Assembly (NCBI GenBank): GCA_041399085.1
Contig: JAWKTM010000054.1
Coordinates: forward strand, 1-51,270
Reading direction: 5' to 3'
From: JAWKTM01 sp041399085
GTDB taxonomy: Bacteria; Planctomycetota; Planctomycetia; Pirellulales; Pirellulaceae
Length of the DNA: 51,270 nt
The notes under the pieces were generated by a model. The model did not search any database and was not told the origin of the DNA. It saw only the letters and a program-made list of their open reading frames with translations. A program made the position numbers and the translations under genes. Of the stretch, positions 40,791-50,703 are shown piece after piece. Every line of letters starts with the position of its first letter. The first letter of the stretch is position 1.

Positions 40791-42095
40791 GTGAGTGATC
40801 GAATGGGCGTTGATTTCGCAAATCGCCGAGCGTCGCGCGAGCGGCTGGATGCTGTTTCGCGACGGGCTGTTTCGCGACGCGCTTTTTTGCGAGGCGCGGG
40901 CGTGGCGTTGGCCTTGCCGCTGCTGGATGCGATGCGGCCGTTGCGAGGCGCCGAAGCCGAAGCGGCGGGTCCGCGACGGATGGTGGCGATCGAGACCAAC
41001 ATGGGGATTCTGCCGCAGTATTTCTTTCCCGAACAAGCGGGCGCGAAGTATTCGGCCACTCCGTACTTGGAGCGGCTGGCGGCTCATCGTTCGCGGACGA
41101 CGGTCTTTTCCGGCGTCAGTCTGCCCGGAGTGACCGGAGCCCATGCGGCCGAGAAATGTTTTCTCACGGGGACACCGCATCCCGAACGGGGCGGCTTTCG
41201 TAACGGCGTGTCGTTGGATCAATTCGCGGCGGAGCAGATCGGCAACGAAACTCGGTTCCCGTCGCTGACGCTGGCCATGAGCAACGAGAATCCGACGCTC
41301 AGCTACACGCGCAGCGGCGCTCCGATTCCTGCCGAGAAAAGCCCGCGGAGATTGTTCGAGACACTGTTCGTGCAGGGCAAGCCCGAGGAGATCGAGGCGC
41401 GCGTCGAATCGTTGCGTCAGGGACGCAGCACGCTGGACTTCGTCGGCGACCAATCCCGGCGGCTGAACCGTTCGCTCTCGCCAGCCGACCGTCGCCGGAT
41501 GGAACAGTATTTGACGGCCGTGCGCGAACTAGAACGGCGGCTGCATACGGCCGAGGAATGGGAGTTTCGGCCGAAGCCGAAGGTGGACGCCCAGCCGCCC
41601 GAAGATAATCAGGATCCGCGGCAGTTCGTCGAGCGTTCGCGGATGATGTTCGACATTATCAAACTCGCCCTGGAAACGGATTCGACTCGGATCGTGTCGT
41701 TGTTCATCGACACCACCGTGATTCATAACATCACGCATCACGGCAATCGGCCCGAAGTGCTGGCCGAGCTGCGTGGTCACGAAGAGCGGCAGTTCGATGC
41801 GCTGAACGGCTTTCTCACCACGTTGACCGAAACGTCCGAAGCCGGTCAATCGCTGCTGGATCGGACGATGGTGTTGTACGGCACCTGCATGGGCAGCGCG
41901 AATTCGCATTCGAATGTGAATCTGCCCGTGCTGTTGGCGGGCGGTGGATTCCGACACGGCCAGCATTTGGCGTTCGATACCGAGAACAACTATCCGCTGT
42001 CCAACTTGTATGTCTCGATGTTGCAGCGGCTTGGTTTGGAGGTCGACCAGTTCTCGACGGGCAACGGCACGATGCGCGGATTGGAGATGGCGTAA
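40791..42095 (+). CDS. DUF1552 family Tat-exported protein
   Basis: 434 residues with the GTG at 40791; the ATG at 40803 is an equally possible start. A Tat leader RRAFLRGAGVALALPLLDAM is near residue 28. DUF1552 features are RMVAIETNMGILPQYFFP, GAHAAEKCFLTGTPHPERGG, VREIERRLH-type VRELERRLH, the LETDSTRIVSLFIDTTVIHN strand and the TMVLYGTCMGSANSHSNVNL block. DUF1552 genes in planctomycetes are usually next to DUF1592-type genes, as here, with only five bases between this stop and the next start. Enzymatic function is unknown. Confidence 0.92.
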   Translation: MSDRMGVDFANRRASRERLDAVSRRAVSRRAFLRGAGVALALPLLDAMRPLRGAEAEAAGPRRMVAIETNMGILPQYFFPEQAGAKYSATPYLERLAAHRSRTTVFSGVSLPGVTGAHAAEKCFLTGTPHPERGGFRNGVSLDQFAAEQIGNETRFPSLTLAMSNENPTLSYTRSGAPIPAEKSPRRLFETLFVQGKPEEIEARVESLRQGRSTLDFVGDQSRRLNRSLSPADRRRMEQYLTAVRELERRLHTAEEWEFRPKPKVDAQPPEDNQDPRQFVERSRMMFDIIKLALETDSTRIVSLFIDTTVIHNITHHGNRPEVLAELRGHEERQFDALNGFLTTLTETSEAGQSLLDRTMVLYGTCMGSANSHSNVNLPVLLAGGGFRHGQHLAFDTENNYPLSNLYVSMLQRLGLEVDQFSTGNGTMRGLEMA

Positions 42096-42100
42096 CCACG

Positions 42101-45100
42101 ATGCGAACTCCGATTCTCTCCGACGCACGGCGTGGTTTCCCTTTCAGCCCGTTCTTGATGTTGGTTGGCGCGTGGTTCAGTGGCATATGGATCGCGTCGC
42201 CAGCTCGAGCTGACGACTTTCCCACACGAGCCGATGCGTTCATTGGTCGTTACTGTGTCGAGTGCCACGCGGGCGATGCGCCGGCCGGAGCTTTGGATTT
42301 GACGCGTCTGCCGCGCGACCTCCACGATGCCGAACACCTTCGCCGCTGGGTCAAGCTTTACGATCATGTGGCTTCGGGACAGATGCCGCCAGCGGATAGC
42401 GAACAGCCGACGGCGGACGAGCGCGCGGCGTTGTTGAGCGTGCTGAGTCGCGAGTTCATCGCCGCCGAACGCGCCGCGGCCGATGAGACGCCGCGACTGC
42501 GCCGACTGACTCGGGCGGAATACGAACACACGATTCGCGATCTATTCGACATGCCAGGAATCGCGCTCGCTGGCAATTTACCCGCCGACGGCTCGGCGCA
42601 TGGCTTTGACAAACACGCCGAAGCGCTCGATGTCTCGCACGTGAATATCGCCAAGTATTTAGAGTCGGCCGATCACGTGTTGGATTACGCGATTGCGACT
42701 CGGCCGAATCCGCCGACCATCCAACAGCGGCGAATTTCTCTGGTGAATCGGGGCGGATTCGTCGCTCACGTGGTGATGAACGGCGACGGCGTGCTGCTCA
42801 AGGACAAGCGACCCGACCCCGAGTTTCCGCCCGCCGCCGAGCAGAATCATTTGGACCAAGGGGCTCATGAACGTTGGGGCTCGTTTCGCAACGGAGCGAC
42901 GGTCGGATTGTTTCGCCACGAAGACGAATCGTTCAATCCGTACTTCATCGAACACGTGACGATCTATCCGGGGCGCTATCGCGTGCGGACTTCGCTGTGG
43001 AGTTTTCAGTGGGATAAAGGCCAGGTGTTGCCGGGGCGCGGGACGGAGGCGGGGCGGTTGTCGGTCGTGCAGTTGACGGGTGATGGACGCGGCGGCCAGC
43101 ATCCTAGCTACGTGCTGGGTTACTTCGACGCGCCCGATACGAAGGCGCTGGAGCACGAGCTGCATGTGTGGCTGAATCACAACGAGATCATCGGCTTCAA
43201 CACGGCGTCGCTCGCTCCGACGGCCAACTACGCTCGGCCTGGGCGAGCGATGGCGTTCACCGGTCCTGGGATTGCGATCGACTGGCTGGATATCGAAGGA
43301 CCGCTTCATGAAGTGTGGCCGCCGCGCGGGCACCGGTTGTTGTTCGGCGATTTGCCGTTGACCGAGTTTGACGCCAACGAGCAGCCAGGCGTTCGGGCGC
43401 CGCGGCGCGTGCGCGTGCGGCAGTTGGGCGCGGGGATGAATCGGCCCGATCCAGAACCGGGAGTGTGGACCGTGCGAAGCGAATCGGAGCTGGAAGACGC
43501 GGATCGGCTTCTGACCGGCTTCTTGCCAAAGCTGTTCCGCCGTCCAGTCGATGAATCCGTGCGGCAACAGTACCGCGAGATCGTGGCCGAACGCTTGGCG
43601 GCCGGCGACTGTTTCGAGTCGGCGATGCGGGCCGCTTATCGGGCGGCGATGTGCGCGCCGGACTTCTTGTATCACATTGAACCGAGCGCGCGGCTGGACG
43701 ATTACGCGTTGGCTTGCCGGCTGTCTTACTTTCTGTGGAATTCGTTGCCCGACCAGCAATTGACGGCCCACGCGGCGGCAGGCGACCTGCGCCGGCCGGA
43801 GACGCTGCATGGTGAAGTGGAACGGCTGTTGGCCGATCCGCGCAGCCAACGTTTCGTCGACGATTTTTTGGGGCAGTGGCTCAAGCTGCGGCAGATCGCG
43901 GCGACCGATCCCGATCGAAAACTGTACCCCGAGTTCAGTCCGTATTTGCAGGATTCGATGTTGGCCGAATCGCGAGCTTACTTCCGTAAGATGTTGGACG
44001 GCGATCTGGATGCTTCGTATTTGGTTAAGTCGCCGTTCGTGATGGTCAATCAAAAACTGGCCACGCACTACGGCATCGACGGCGTTTCGGGAGCGGCGAT
44101 GCGGCCGGTGACTTTGCCCGCCGATTGCCCACGCGGCGGAATCTTAACGCAAGCCGCCATTTTGAAAATCACGGCCAACGGCACGACCACTTCGCCCGTG
44201 CCGCGCGGCGCGTTTGTGATGGAACGATTGTTGGGCGAGCCGCCAGATTTGCCGCCATCGAACGTGGCGGCGATCGAGCCCGATGTGCGCGGCGCAACAA
44301 CGATCCGCGAGCAGTTGGCAAAGCATCGCGAAGACGCGATCTGTGCGACTTGCCATCGCCGCATTGATCCGCCCGGATTTGCCTTGGAAGCGTTTGACGT
44401 GATTGGCGGTTTTCGCAATCGTTATCGGTCGATTGGCGAAGGAGATGCCGCGCCGCGCGGTTCGATCGACCCGTTCATTCCGATCGGATTTAAGCTCGGT
44501 CCGGCCGTGGATGCCAGCGGCGAATTGCCCGATGGCCGCGAGTTCACGGACGTGCGGGAGTATCAAACGCTGGTTGCGGAAGATGCGACGAAGCTGCTGC
44601 GAAATTTGGCGCGACAATGGGCTGTCTACTCAACTGGCCGCGCGGTGCGTTTCGCCGATCGACCACGGATCGAACAAGTCGTTCAGCGAACGTTGTCTCA
44701 AGGCGGTGGCGTTCGGACGCTGTTGCACGAATTGGTTGGCAGCCCGCTGTTCACCGGCGATGACAACCCGATCGAAATGCCGGCCGAGGTGTTGGCGTCG
44801 TCACGGAATGTCGAGGATGACGCGGAAGCGACTTCGCATCGGATGATAATGACCGCTGTGTTGCCGGCGGTTGATTCGCCGGTTCAAGCAGAAGTCGCCT
44901 CAGTCGCGCCATCCGAAACGGCGGTCGAGTATTCGTTCGACGAAGCTCATCGTGTTCGCGTCCGCGTCATTGGCCTATTCGAGCCGCACCGTGTCGACGA
45001 TTTGAAGTCGGCGCTAGCGGAGTTTCCCGAAGTGCTTTTCGTCGAAATTGACGATGCGACCGCCGAAGCGACGCTGGCTTATGCCGCCACAAGTGAGCTG

Positions 45101-45418
45101 TTTCGCAACGGCAATCCAGAACAGATCGTCGAGCGCATGAACAATCGCTTGCGGCAGCTCTCCGGCCACACGTTGGGCATTCAACCGCCAGTCGCGACGC
45201 CGCGCGATCAACTCGAGCGAATCGAATGGACGATTCGCGGGTTGGATTGCCAAGCCTGTTCGTTGGCGGTTTACGACATTCTTCAACGAATGCCGGGGGT
45301 CGAGCACGCAACAGCCAGCTTTCACACGGGAAGAGCCACGGCTTTAATCGATCCGACGAAAACGGACCGCGCTACGATCGAAGCGGCATTGAAGGCTCGC
45401 GGCGTTACTTTCGAGTGA
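42101..45418 (+). CDS. DUF1587/1592/1588/1585 protein with C-terminal HMA domains
   Basis: 1105 residues. Signal peptide, then a cytochrome-like YCVECHAG motif (about residue 52), DUF1587 (LRRLTRAEYEHTIRDLFDMP), DUF1595 (FRRPVDESVRQQYREIVAER), DUF1592 (ALACRLSYFLWNSLPDQQLT), DUF1588 (RGGILTQAAILKITANGTTT), a second haem motif ICATCHRRIDPPGFALEAFD and DUF1585 (ASGELPDGREFTDVREYQTL). After about residue 930 comes something additional: two ferredoxin-like repeats. The first (VRVRVIGLFEPHRVDDLKSA) lacks cysteines. The second (IEWTIRGLDCQACSLAVYDI) has the metal-binding C1050-Q-A-C1053 of heavy-metal-associated (HMA) domains. The HMA fusion is not part of the usual architecture. Probably cotranscribed with the DUF1552 gene. 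Confidence 0.9.
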   Translation: MRTPILSDARRGFPFSPFLMLVGAWFSGIWIASPARADDFPTRADAFIGRYCVECHAGDAPAGALDLTRLPRDLHDAEHLRRWVKLYDHVASGQMPPADSEQPTADERAALLSVLSREFIAAERAAADETPRLRRLTRAEYEHTIRDLFDMPGIALAGNLPADGSAHGFDKHAEALDVSHVNIAKYLESADHVLDYAIATRPNPPTIQQRRISLVNRGGFVAHVVMNGDGVLLKDKRPDPEFPPAAEQNHLDQGAHERWGSFRNGATVGLFRHEDESFNPYFIEHVTIYPGRYRVRTSLWSFQWDKGQVLPGRGTEAGRLSVVQLTGDGRGGQHPSYVLGYFDAPDTKALEHELHVWLNHNEIIGFNTASLAPTANYARPGRAMAFTGPGIAIDWLDIEGPLHEVWPPRGHRLLFGDLPLTEFDANEQPGVRAPRRVRVRQLGAGMNRPDPEPGVWTVRSESELEDADRLLTGFLPKLFRRPVDESVRQQYREIVAERLAAGDCFESAMRAAYRAAMCAPDFLYHIEPSARLDDYALACRLSYFLWNSLPDQQLTAHAAAGDLRRPETLHGEVERLLADPRSQRFVDDFLGQWLKLRQIAATDPDRKLYPEFSPYLQDSMLAESRAYFRKMLDGDLDASYLVKSPFVMVNQKLATHYGIDGVSGAAMRPVTLPADCPRGGILTQAAILKITANGTTTSPVPRGAFVMERLLGEPPDLPPSNVAAIEPDVRGATTIREQLAKHREDAICATCHRRIDPPGFALEAFDVIGGFRNRYRSIGEGDAAPRGSIDPFIPIGFKLGPAVDASGELPDGREFTDVREYQTLVAEDATKLLRNLARQWAVYSTGRAVRFADRPRIEQVVQRTLSQGGGVRTLLHELVGSPLFTGDDNPIEMPAEVLASSRNVEDDAEATSHRMIMTAVLPAVDSPVQAEVASVAPSETAVEYSFDEAHRVRVRVIGLFEPHRVDDLKSALAEFPEVLFVEIDDATAEATLAYAATSELFRNGNPEQIVERMNNRLRQLSGHTLGIQPPVATPRDQLERIEWTIRGLDCQACSLAVYDILQRMPGVEHATASFHTGRATALIDPTKTDRATIEAALKARGVTFE

Positions 45419-45458
45419 GCAAGCAACACCGCTCGGCTCACGCCCACACGAAACGCGC

Positions 45459-45833
45459 CTATCGTCGTCCGCCGTTTTGCTGTTCGTGTTTGCGTTCACA
45501 CTCAACGCATAACGCCGCGTAAGGAATGACCTCCAGGCGTTCTTCGGCGATTGGTTGATGGCAGTTCTCGCATTCGCCATAGCTGCCTTCGCGAATGCGG
45601 GCCAGCGCGGCGGTGACGGCTTCGAGCAACGTTTCTTCGTTTTGCTCCAGAGCGATCTCGGCATCAACACCTTCGGCATCGTGATCGGCGTTGTGCGTCG
45701 GCAGATGCGAGAGTTCGCCTCGCGACCGAATCGACTCGGCCAGATCTCGATCGATCACGCGAATCGAGTTCGTCAGTCGGTCTCGCATGGCTTCCAGTTG
45801 CGCGCGAGCTTGTTCGGTGGCTTGACTGTCCAT
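45459..45833 (-). CDS. DksA/TraR-type C4 zinc-finger protein
   Basis: 124 residues from the ATG at 45833, with GGAG nine bases ahead; an upstream frame exists but has no ribosome site or family match. The N-terminal part is a helical hairpin (ATEQARAQLEAMRDRLTNSI, later EEALLEAVTAALARI-like EETLLEAVTAALARIREG), followed by the four-cysteine finger CENC...CVEC at about 88-115. DksA relatives bind in the RNA polymerase secondary channel, and small TraR-like members can work without ppGpp. The acidic tip residues typical of E. coli DksA (DxxDxA) are not clearly present, so the effect on transcription is uncertain. It converges with the DUF1592-HMA gene at 40 bases. Confidence 0.85.
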   Translation of the reverse strand: MDSQATEQARAQLEAMRDRLTNSIRVIDRDLAESIRSRGELSHLPTHNADHDAEGVDAEIALEQNEETLLEAVTAALARIREGSYGECENCHQPIAEERLEVIPYAALCVECERKHEQQNGGRR

Positions 45834-45957
45834 GAATGGCCGCTCCGTGGTATTAGAAATCCGTGACCTGGGAAAGAAGTTCGTCAGCTTCGCACGCATT
45901 GTGCCATTCCAGCCCCGGCATGACAACGCGAGTCGCACGTTTTCTCGTCACGCACGA

Positions 45958-47125
45958 TTAGAGACTGAAGTCCACGTACTCCGCTTCGCAGGCAGGGCCA
46001 TAAGAAACCCGCAGTCGTCGCTGCTCGGGAAACATTCTGCAGGCAAGCGGTCGTCGACCAGTATTCACCGTGCATGCAGACCGTACCGTCGTCGGGATTT
46101 CGGTCGTCGCCATGATCGGACATCCACGCCGCGAGTTGCTGCTCGCTCAGCCGCTGGTCGGTGTTCAACAGACGCGAAAGCCGATCGTCGCGGCGTTCCG
46201 GCGATTCCAGCACGCGGCGGCCGCGCAGCCCGTCGGGCGTACAAGGCGCATAAACCGCGTCGGGCGAGACTTGCATCTCGCGCATCCGCGGCAGACGAAA
46301 CTGGTTGGTATGGAACAGCAATCCATCGGATCGCGGTCGCTGCATGGCGCTGCGGGTGCTCGACAACTCCAGCCGAGCGACTTGGCCTTCCGCGTCGGCC
46401 AGCATCAACATCGCGCCACCGCACCGGGGCAACGACATGATCAACTCCGATGCTTCGCGGACATTTGTGCATCGGCACAGAGCTTCGTCGATCGCAAACG
46501 AAACGGGCGGCCCAACCGAATCGTTATCCGTGGTCATGGCATAGTTGTAGGTGATACAGAGGCCGGCTTCGTTGATGCCGTCCACCGTGCCACTGAGCGG
46601 AGCGAATGTGAACTGCAGCGAACGCAACCCATCGTCCGGCGCGATCTCGCGCAGTGTAAAGAAGCGTCCGATCAGCGGAACATTGTCGAAATTGTGCGCG
46701 ACCATCGCGTGACCGGTGGTGGTGCGTCGACCGCGAGCCGCGATCGCCGTACAAGCGGCCAGCGGCACTTCGCAGGTGACCGAATCAAGACTGGTCATGA
46801 CGGCTTCGAACGCGTGGTACAGATACAACGCGTCCAAGCTCACTTCCGCGCCTTCGGCCATGCCATCCAGCCGTTCAGCCTGCTTGGGAAAATACCGACG
46901 AAACGGCTGTTCCAACGTCCAGCGAGCTTGATACTCCGCCACGTACTTGAACAGCGAATATGGCATCCACCACGGTTGTTTGACGCGAAACGATTCGTAC
47001 TCATACAAAACGTCGCCGACGGCGGTGATTTTGTCCCGCAATGCCGAACCCAATCCCACGCCTACGTCTCGCGGGCTTCCGATTCCGCTTCCTTCTACCT
47101 TCGGAATGATACGTTCAGTCAACAT
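45958..47125 (-). pseudogene. C45-type (acyltransferase/Ntn hydrolase) protein with 3' frameshift
   Basis: About 389 residues after correction. The fold is that of peptidase C45 and phospholipase-B-like Ntn hydrolases, which cleave amide bonds after self-processing. The likely nucleophile is C125 in PLAACTAIAARG, followed by GHAMVAHNFDNVPLIGRFF, TVDGINEAGLCITYNYAM and the LPRCGGAMLMLADAEGQVARLE block. Near base 46035 a T is apparently duplicated on the plus strand (an extra A in the gene): the conserved ending continues in the other frame as MFPEQRRLRVSYGPACEAEY and stops with a TAA at 45958-45960. Without correction the frame runs to 45884 with an unrelated tail. Enzyme activity could survive, since the change is in the last 25 residues. 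There is no leader, so it is probably cytoplasmic. Confidence 0.82.
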
Positions 47126-47460
47126 GCCCTCTTCCCTTACAAATGCTCCTGCGAAACCGGCAAGCGTCGTCGAAACTCAGAGATGCGTTTTCACGGCCGG
47201 TCACGAAGTACAACCGACGCAAACGACGTGCCGACCCCGCAAACGCCATAGCCGCCGAACGTCGTAGCCGCCGCACAAGGCGACTAGGAATTATTAGCGC
47301 CTTCGCACGGCGCGATCAGGGGCGCGGTTTCTTCAAACATCGTGACCCGATTCTTCACACCGACTGAATCTCGCTTCTGTTACGATCTGGGCGTCCTCGA
47401 TGCGCCGTTGGTTGGAGTTGTTGATCGCCGTTCCATAATCGCCGCCTAGGAAGCACTGCC
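47126..47460. other. Divergent intergenic region between the C45 and GH13 genes
   Basis: 335 bases separating divergent starts. The sequence CGTAGCCGCCG with CATAGCCGCCG forms an imperfect direct repeat near 47247-47270. The GH13 ribosome site TAGGAAG is at 47448-47454. I could not pick convincing promoters and saw no gene or RNA. Confidence 0.5.
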
Positions 47461-49371
47461 ATGCCCGCCTCGCTCGCCCACATTCATGCCGAAACACCCA
47501 TGGGAGCCAACTTGATTGCCAACGGAGCCACCTTTCGCGTCTGGGCGCCGAAGGCCCGCGAGGTATACGTGATCGGCGACTTCAATGGCCGTAAGCGCAA
47601 CGACGCCAGCCTGCTGACTCGCGACGCCAACGGCCACTGGCTCGGCTTCGTGCCGGGCGTGCAAGATCGCCAACGTTACATGTTCTACGTGGTTGGCGAA
47701 GGAAGCGAAGGACCGAAGCGCGATCCGTACGCCAGGGAACTGGAGACGCCGTTTCCCAGCGACTGCATCATCCGCGAAACCGACTTCCCGTGGCATGTGA
47801 CGGGTTATGAGACGCCACAGTTTCACAACTTTGTGATCTACCAATTGCACGTCGGGACGTTTTATACGCCGAATTTGCCGAACAAGGGCGGCACGTTCTT
47901 GGATGTGGCCAAAAAAATCCCGCACCTCGTGGAGCTTGGCGTGACAGCTTTGCAGCTCTTGCCGATCCAAGAGTTTCAAACGATGTTCAGCCTGGGCTAC
48001 AACGGCACCGATTATTTCTCGCCCGAGATGGACTTTGCTGTTGAAGACCGCAAGCTCGCTCCGTATGTGGCCGAGGTGAATAGGCTGCTGGACGCCAAGG
48101 GGCTGCGCCGATATGCGATCGACGATCTACGTGGCGAGATGAACCAGCTCAAGGCGCTGATCGACTTGTGTCACATTCACGGCTTGGCGGTGCTGTTAGA
48201 CGTTGTTTATAACCACGCGGGCGGCGATTTTGGCGATCAGAGTATGTACTTTTTCGACCGGCAATCGACCGCTGGCGGGCATGGCAACTCGCAGTATTTC
48301 ATGAACAAAGATCACGCCGGCGGATTGCTGTTTGATTTTGCGAAGCCAGAAGTGCGCGACTTTTTGATTCAGAACGCCAAGTTCTTTTTGGACGAGTATC
48401 GCGTGGATGGCTTTCGTTATGACCAGGTAAGTGTGATCGACCATGACGGGCAGCCTCATGGTTGGAGCTTCATTCAGGACTTGGCATCCACGGTTCGCCA
48501 TCATCGACCGAGCACATTGGATCACGCGGAATATTGGGGCGTGAATCCCTACATAGTGAAAGACCCACCCGCGGGCGCCGGATTTGATACCACGTTGACC
48601 GATGGTTTGCGAATTGCCATCCGCGATGTGATCGCCAACGCCTCGCAGCCGGACGAGCGCCCGCTCTCGATGAGTGGCTTAGCCCGTAGCTTGTGGCCAG
48701 ACGGCTTCGATCGGCAATGGCAATTCGTGCAAGGACCCGAGAATCATGATTTGGTGTACCGAGACCGCGAGCAACGCGTGGCGCGATTGGGCGATCCATC
48801 GAATCCACGCTCTTGGTACGGACGCAGCCGAGCTCGCGTGGCGACGGGCATTTCCCTGACCGCGCCTGGGATTCCCATGCTGTTCATGGGGCAAGAGTTC
48901 TTAGAAGACAAACAGTGGGCCGACGACTATCAGAATCATGCAGGCCTCTTGTTGCATTGGGCGGGCGTGGATAGTGGCGACAAGCAGATGCTGGACCATC
49001 TACGGTTCACCCGCGAATTGATCCATTTGCGATGGCGCTATCCCGGTTTGCGCGGCCAGGGTTTTCGCGTCGTCCATGCGCATAATGAAAACCGCGTGCT
49101 GGCCTTTCATCGTTGGGTGGCAGGCGAAGGGCATGATGTGTTGGTCGTGATCCACTTGGCGCCCTATCACCGTTATGACTATCGCATTGGATTCCCAGGC
49201 GGCGGCGATTGGCAGGAAGTATTCAACAGCGACGTGTATGAGAACTGGGTGAACCCAGAGGCCGCCGGAAATGGTGGACGGGTACATGCCGACGCCATTG
49301 GAATGCACGGCTTTTCCCACAGCGCCGCGCTGACGCTGCCAGCGAACAGCCTATTGGTGTTCGCCCGGTAG
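47461..49371 (+). CDS. GH13 alpha-amylase-family enzyme with N-terminal CBM48-like domain
   Basis: 636 residues, cytoplasmic. The N-terminal domain (ATFRVWAPKAREVYVIGDFN) is the CBM48/isoamylase-N type found in branching and trehalohydrolase enzymes. The (beta/alpha)8 barrel has all conserved GH13 regions: DVVYNH (247-252), DGFRYD with the nucleophile D321, the acid E357 in AEYWG, and ENHD with D430. A C-terminal beta domain follows (VLAFHRWVAGEGHDVLVVIH). This is closest in general form to 1,4-alpha-glucan branching enzymes, though a maltooligosyltrehalose or amylase specificity cannot be excluded. No other glycogen gene is adjacent. TAGGAAG precedes the ATG, and an intrinsic terminator follows at 49394. 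Confidence 0.88.
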   Translation: MPASLAHIHAETPMGANLIANGATFRVWAPKAREVYVIGDFNGRKRNDASLLTRDANGHWLGFVPGVQDRQRYMFYVVGEGSEGPKRDPYARELETPFPSDCIIRETDFPWHVTGYETPQFHNFVIYQLHVGTFYTPNLPNKGGTFLDVAKKIPHLVELGVTALQLLPIQEFQTMFSLGYNGTDYFSPEMDFAVEDRKLAPYVAEVNRLLDAKGLRRYAIDDLRGEMNQLKALIDLCHIHGLAVLLDVVYNHAGGDFGDQSMYFFDRQSTAGGHGNSQYFMNKDHAGGLLFDFAKPEVRDFLIQNAKFFLDEYRVDGFRYDQVSVIDHDGQPHGWSFIQDLASTVRHHRPSTLDHAEYWGVNPYIVKDPPAGAGFDTTLTDGLRIAIRDVIANASQPDERPLSMSGLARSLWPDGFDRQWQFVQGPENHDLVYRDREQRVARLGDPSNPRSWYGRSRARVATGISLTAPGIPMLFMGQEFLEDKQWADDYQNHAGLLLHWAGVDSGDKQMLDHLRFTRELIHLRWRYPGLRGQGFRVVHAHNENRVLAFHRWVAGEGHDVLVVIHLAPYHRYDYRIGFPGGGDWQEVFNSDVYENWVNPEAAGNGGRVHADAIGMHGFSHSAALTLPANSLLVFAR

Positions 49372-49393
49372 TGTGCGTTTCTAATTATGGAGT

Positions 49394-49421
49394 GCTCCGC
49401 CGTGTCGGAGCTTCTCTTTTT
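49394..49421 (+). terminator. Intrinsic terminator of the GH13 gene
   Basis: GCTCCG (49394-49399), loop CCGTGT, CGGAGC (49406-49411), then TTCTCTTTTT. It lies 22 bases after the stop codon. Confidence 0.88.
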
Positions 49422-49589
49422 GGGTGAACGGCAGATGAGCATTTACCCATATTTTGGCACGACGCGCTAACGAGTGATTTGACGAACTCACTTGCTAGCG
49501 CCGGGGGCTGGTATGTTTCGATCTGCCGCTCGCCCTAATTCGCAGCGATCGGTTCTCGCGTGGTTTGATTCCCCAGCAGCTAAATCGTT

Positions 49590-50405
49590 TTAGCTGGCCG
49601 GGCCCTTCTGAGACATCACATAGATCCCCGGCGCGGCGAACGTGCGAACCGGCGGACAAGTGACGACGGGCAGCAGCGGAGCGAAACGCGAGCGACCGTA
49701 CTTGAATCGCAAGTATTGCGACGTGAGCCAATCGCGTCGCGGAAAGTGCTTGGCAAGCAGTTGGTCGAGTTCGCTTTTTGAGAATCCAGCGTGCGCGCCG
49801 AACTCGTTGCGAAACCGTCCGCGCAGCCGAGCCGACCAGTCTTGCAGGTTTTCGCGCAGCTTGTTGCGCCAGGTGCTTTCCCAATCGGTTTGTTGATGAG
49901 CGCCAATCGCGCTGACCACGCGTTGGCGATTCGGCGTGCCGATGAACAACCAGCCGCCGGGACGCAGCACGCGATGGATTTCGGCCAAACTGCGCGGCGG
50001 GTCGTCGACGTGCTCGATCACGTGGTGATAAAACACGGCCGAGAACGTATTGTCGGCGAACGGAAGATCGGTGACGCTGCCAACACCGATGTTCAAGCCT
50101 TCGATCGCGCGCAGATGCTCGTCGGCGTACAACTCGATGTCGACCGCGTCGACCGTGCAGTGAAACGACATGCGGATATAGGCCGCTTCGTGTCCCGCGC
50201 CGCAACCGGCGACCAGCAACCGCAACGGCTCGTCGCTGCCGCTCGGCAACCGGCTCTGGAGTTCCCGGCAGAAAAAGGCCGCGCCGGCATGCGAAGCGAC
50301 GTGAGTTGAACAAGCTTCGGCCGACTCGGGGCCAACTGTCGAGTTCGCGGTGGCCGCATCCACGGCGGCGGCAGTTTCTTCAGGGACTTCAACAGCGGCA
50401 TTCAT
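49590..50405 (-). CDS. SAM-dependent class I methyltransferase (type 11)
   Basis: 271 residues from the ATG at 50405, which has GGAG nine bases ahead; an in-frame ATG at 50420 adds five. The first 45 residues are Ala/Glu-rich and probably unstructured. The Rossmann methyltransferase core shows motif I (LLVAGCGAGHEAAYI), motif II (VDAVDIELYADE), motif III/IV (VGSVTDLPFADNTFSAVFYH) and the IEHVDDPPRSLAEIHRVLRP post-motif typical of type 11 enzymes. The C-terminal 100 residues, starting QTDWESTWRNKLRENLQDWS, are helical and not recognised. The methyl acceptor is unknown. It lies on the opposite strand from the following DUF1501 gene. Confidence 0.86.
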   Translation of the reverse strand: MNAAVEVPEETAAAVDAATANSTVGPESAEACSTHVASHAGAAFFCRELQSRLPSGSDEPLRLLVAGCGAGHEAAYIRMSFHCTVDAVDIELYADEHLRAIEGLNIGVGSVTDLPFADNTFSAVFYHHVIEHVDDPPRSLAEIHRVLRPGGWLFIGTPNRQRVVSAIGAHQQTDWESTWRNKLRENLQDWSARLRGRFRNEFGAHAGFSKSELDQLLAKHFPRRDWLTSQYLRFKYGRSRFAPLLPVVTCPPVRTFAAPGIYVMSQKGPAS

Positions 50406-50703
50406 CAATGCGGACTCCATCGACCGAGGGCATCTACGGGAACAGACAACGGACTATTTCCAAACGTAGGTCACGTTTCGACGAGCGAAGAACGACCGGA
50501 CTTGATGGTTGGAACGCCTGAAGCGGTTGCGCGGATTGGCGGGCCGCTTTCGCCAGAAAGAAGCTCGGCCAGCCTCGCATGCCGAGTCCGCGGCCGGTTC
50601 TGGCTCACGCAACAACGGGCGCTGATCCGAATTGACTTTACGGCGTCCGATTGTCCATAATCCAGAACCTGCCACAACGATTCCCACCTTCGGAGCTTCA
50701 TCC

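Noticed and set aside
40569..41453. 294-codon minus-strand frame
   Set aside because: Shadow of the DUF1552 gene; no family features.
46070..47251. 393-codon plus-strand frame
   Set aside because: Antisense shadow of the C45-type hydrolase gene, whose conserved motifs are on the minus strand.
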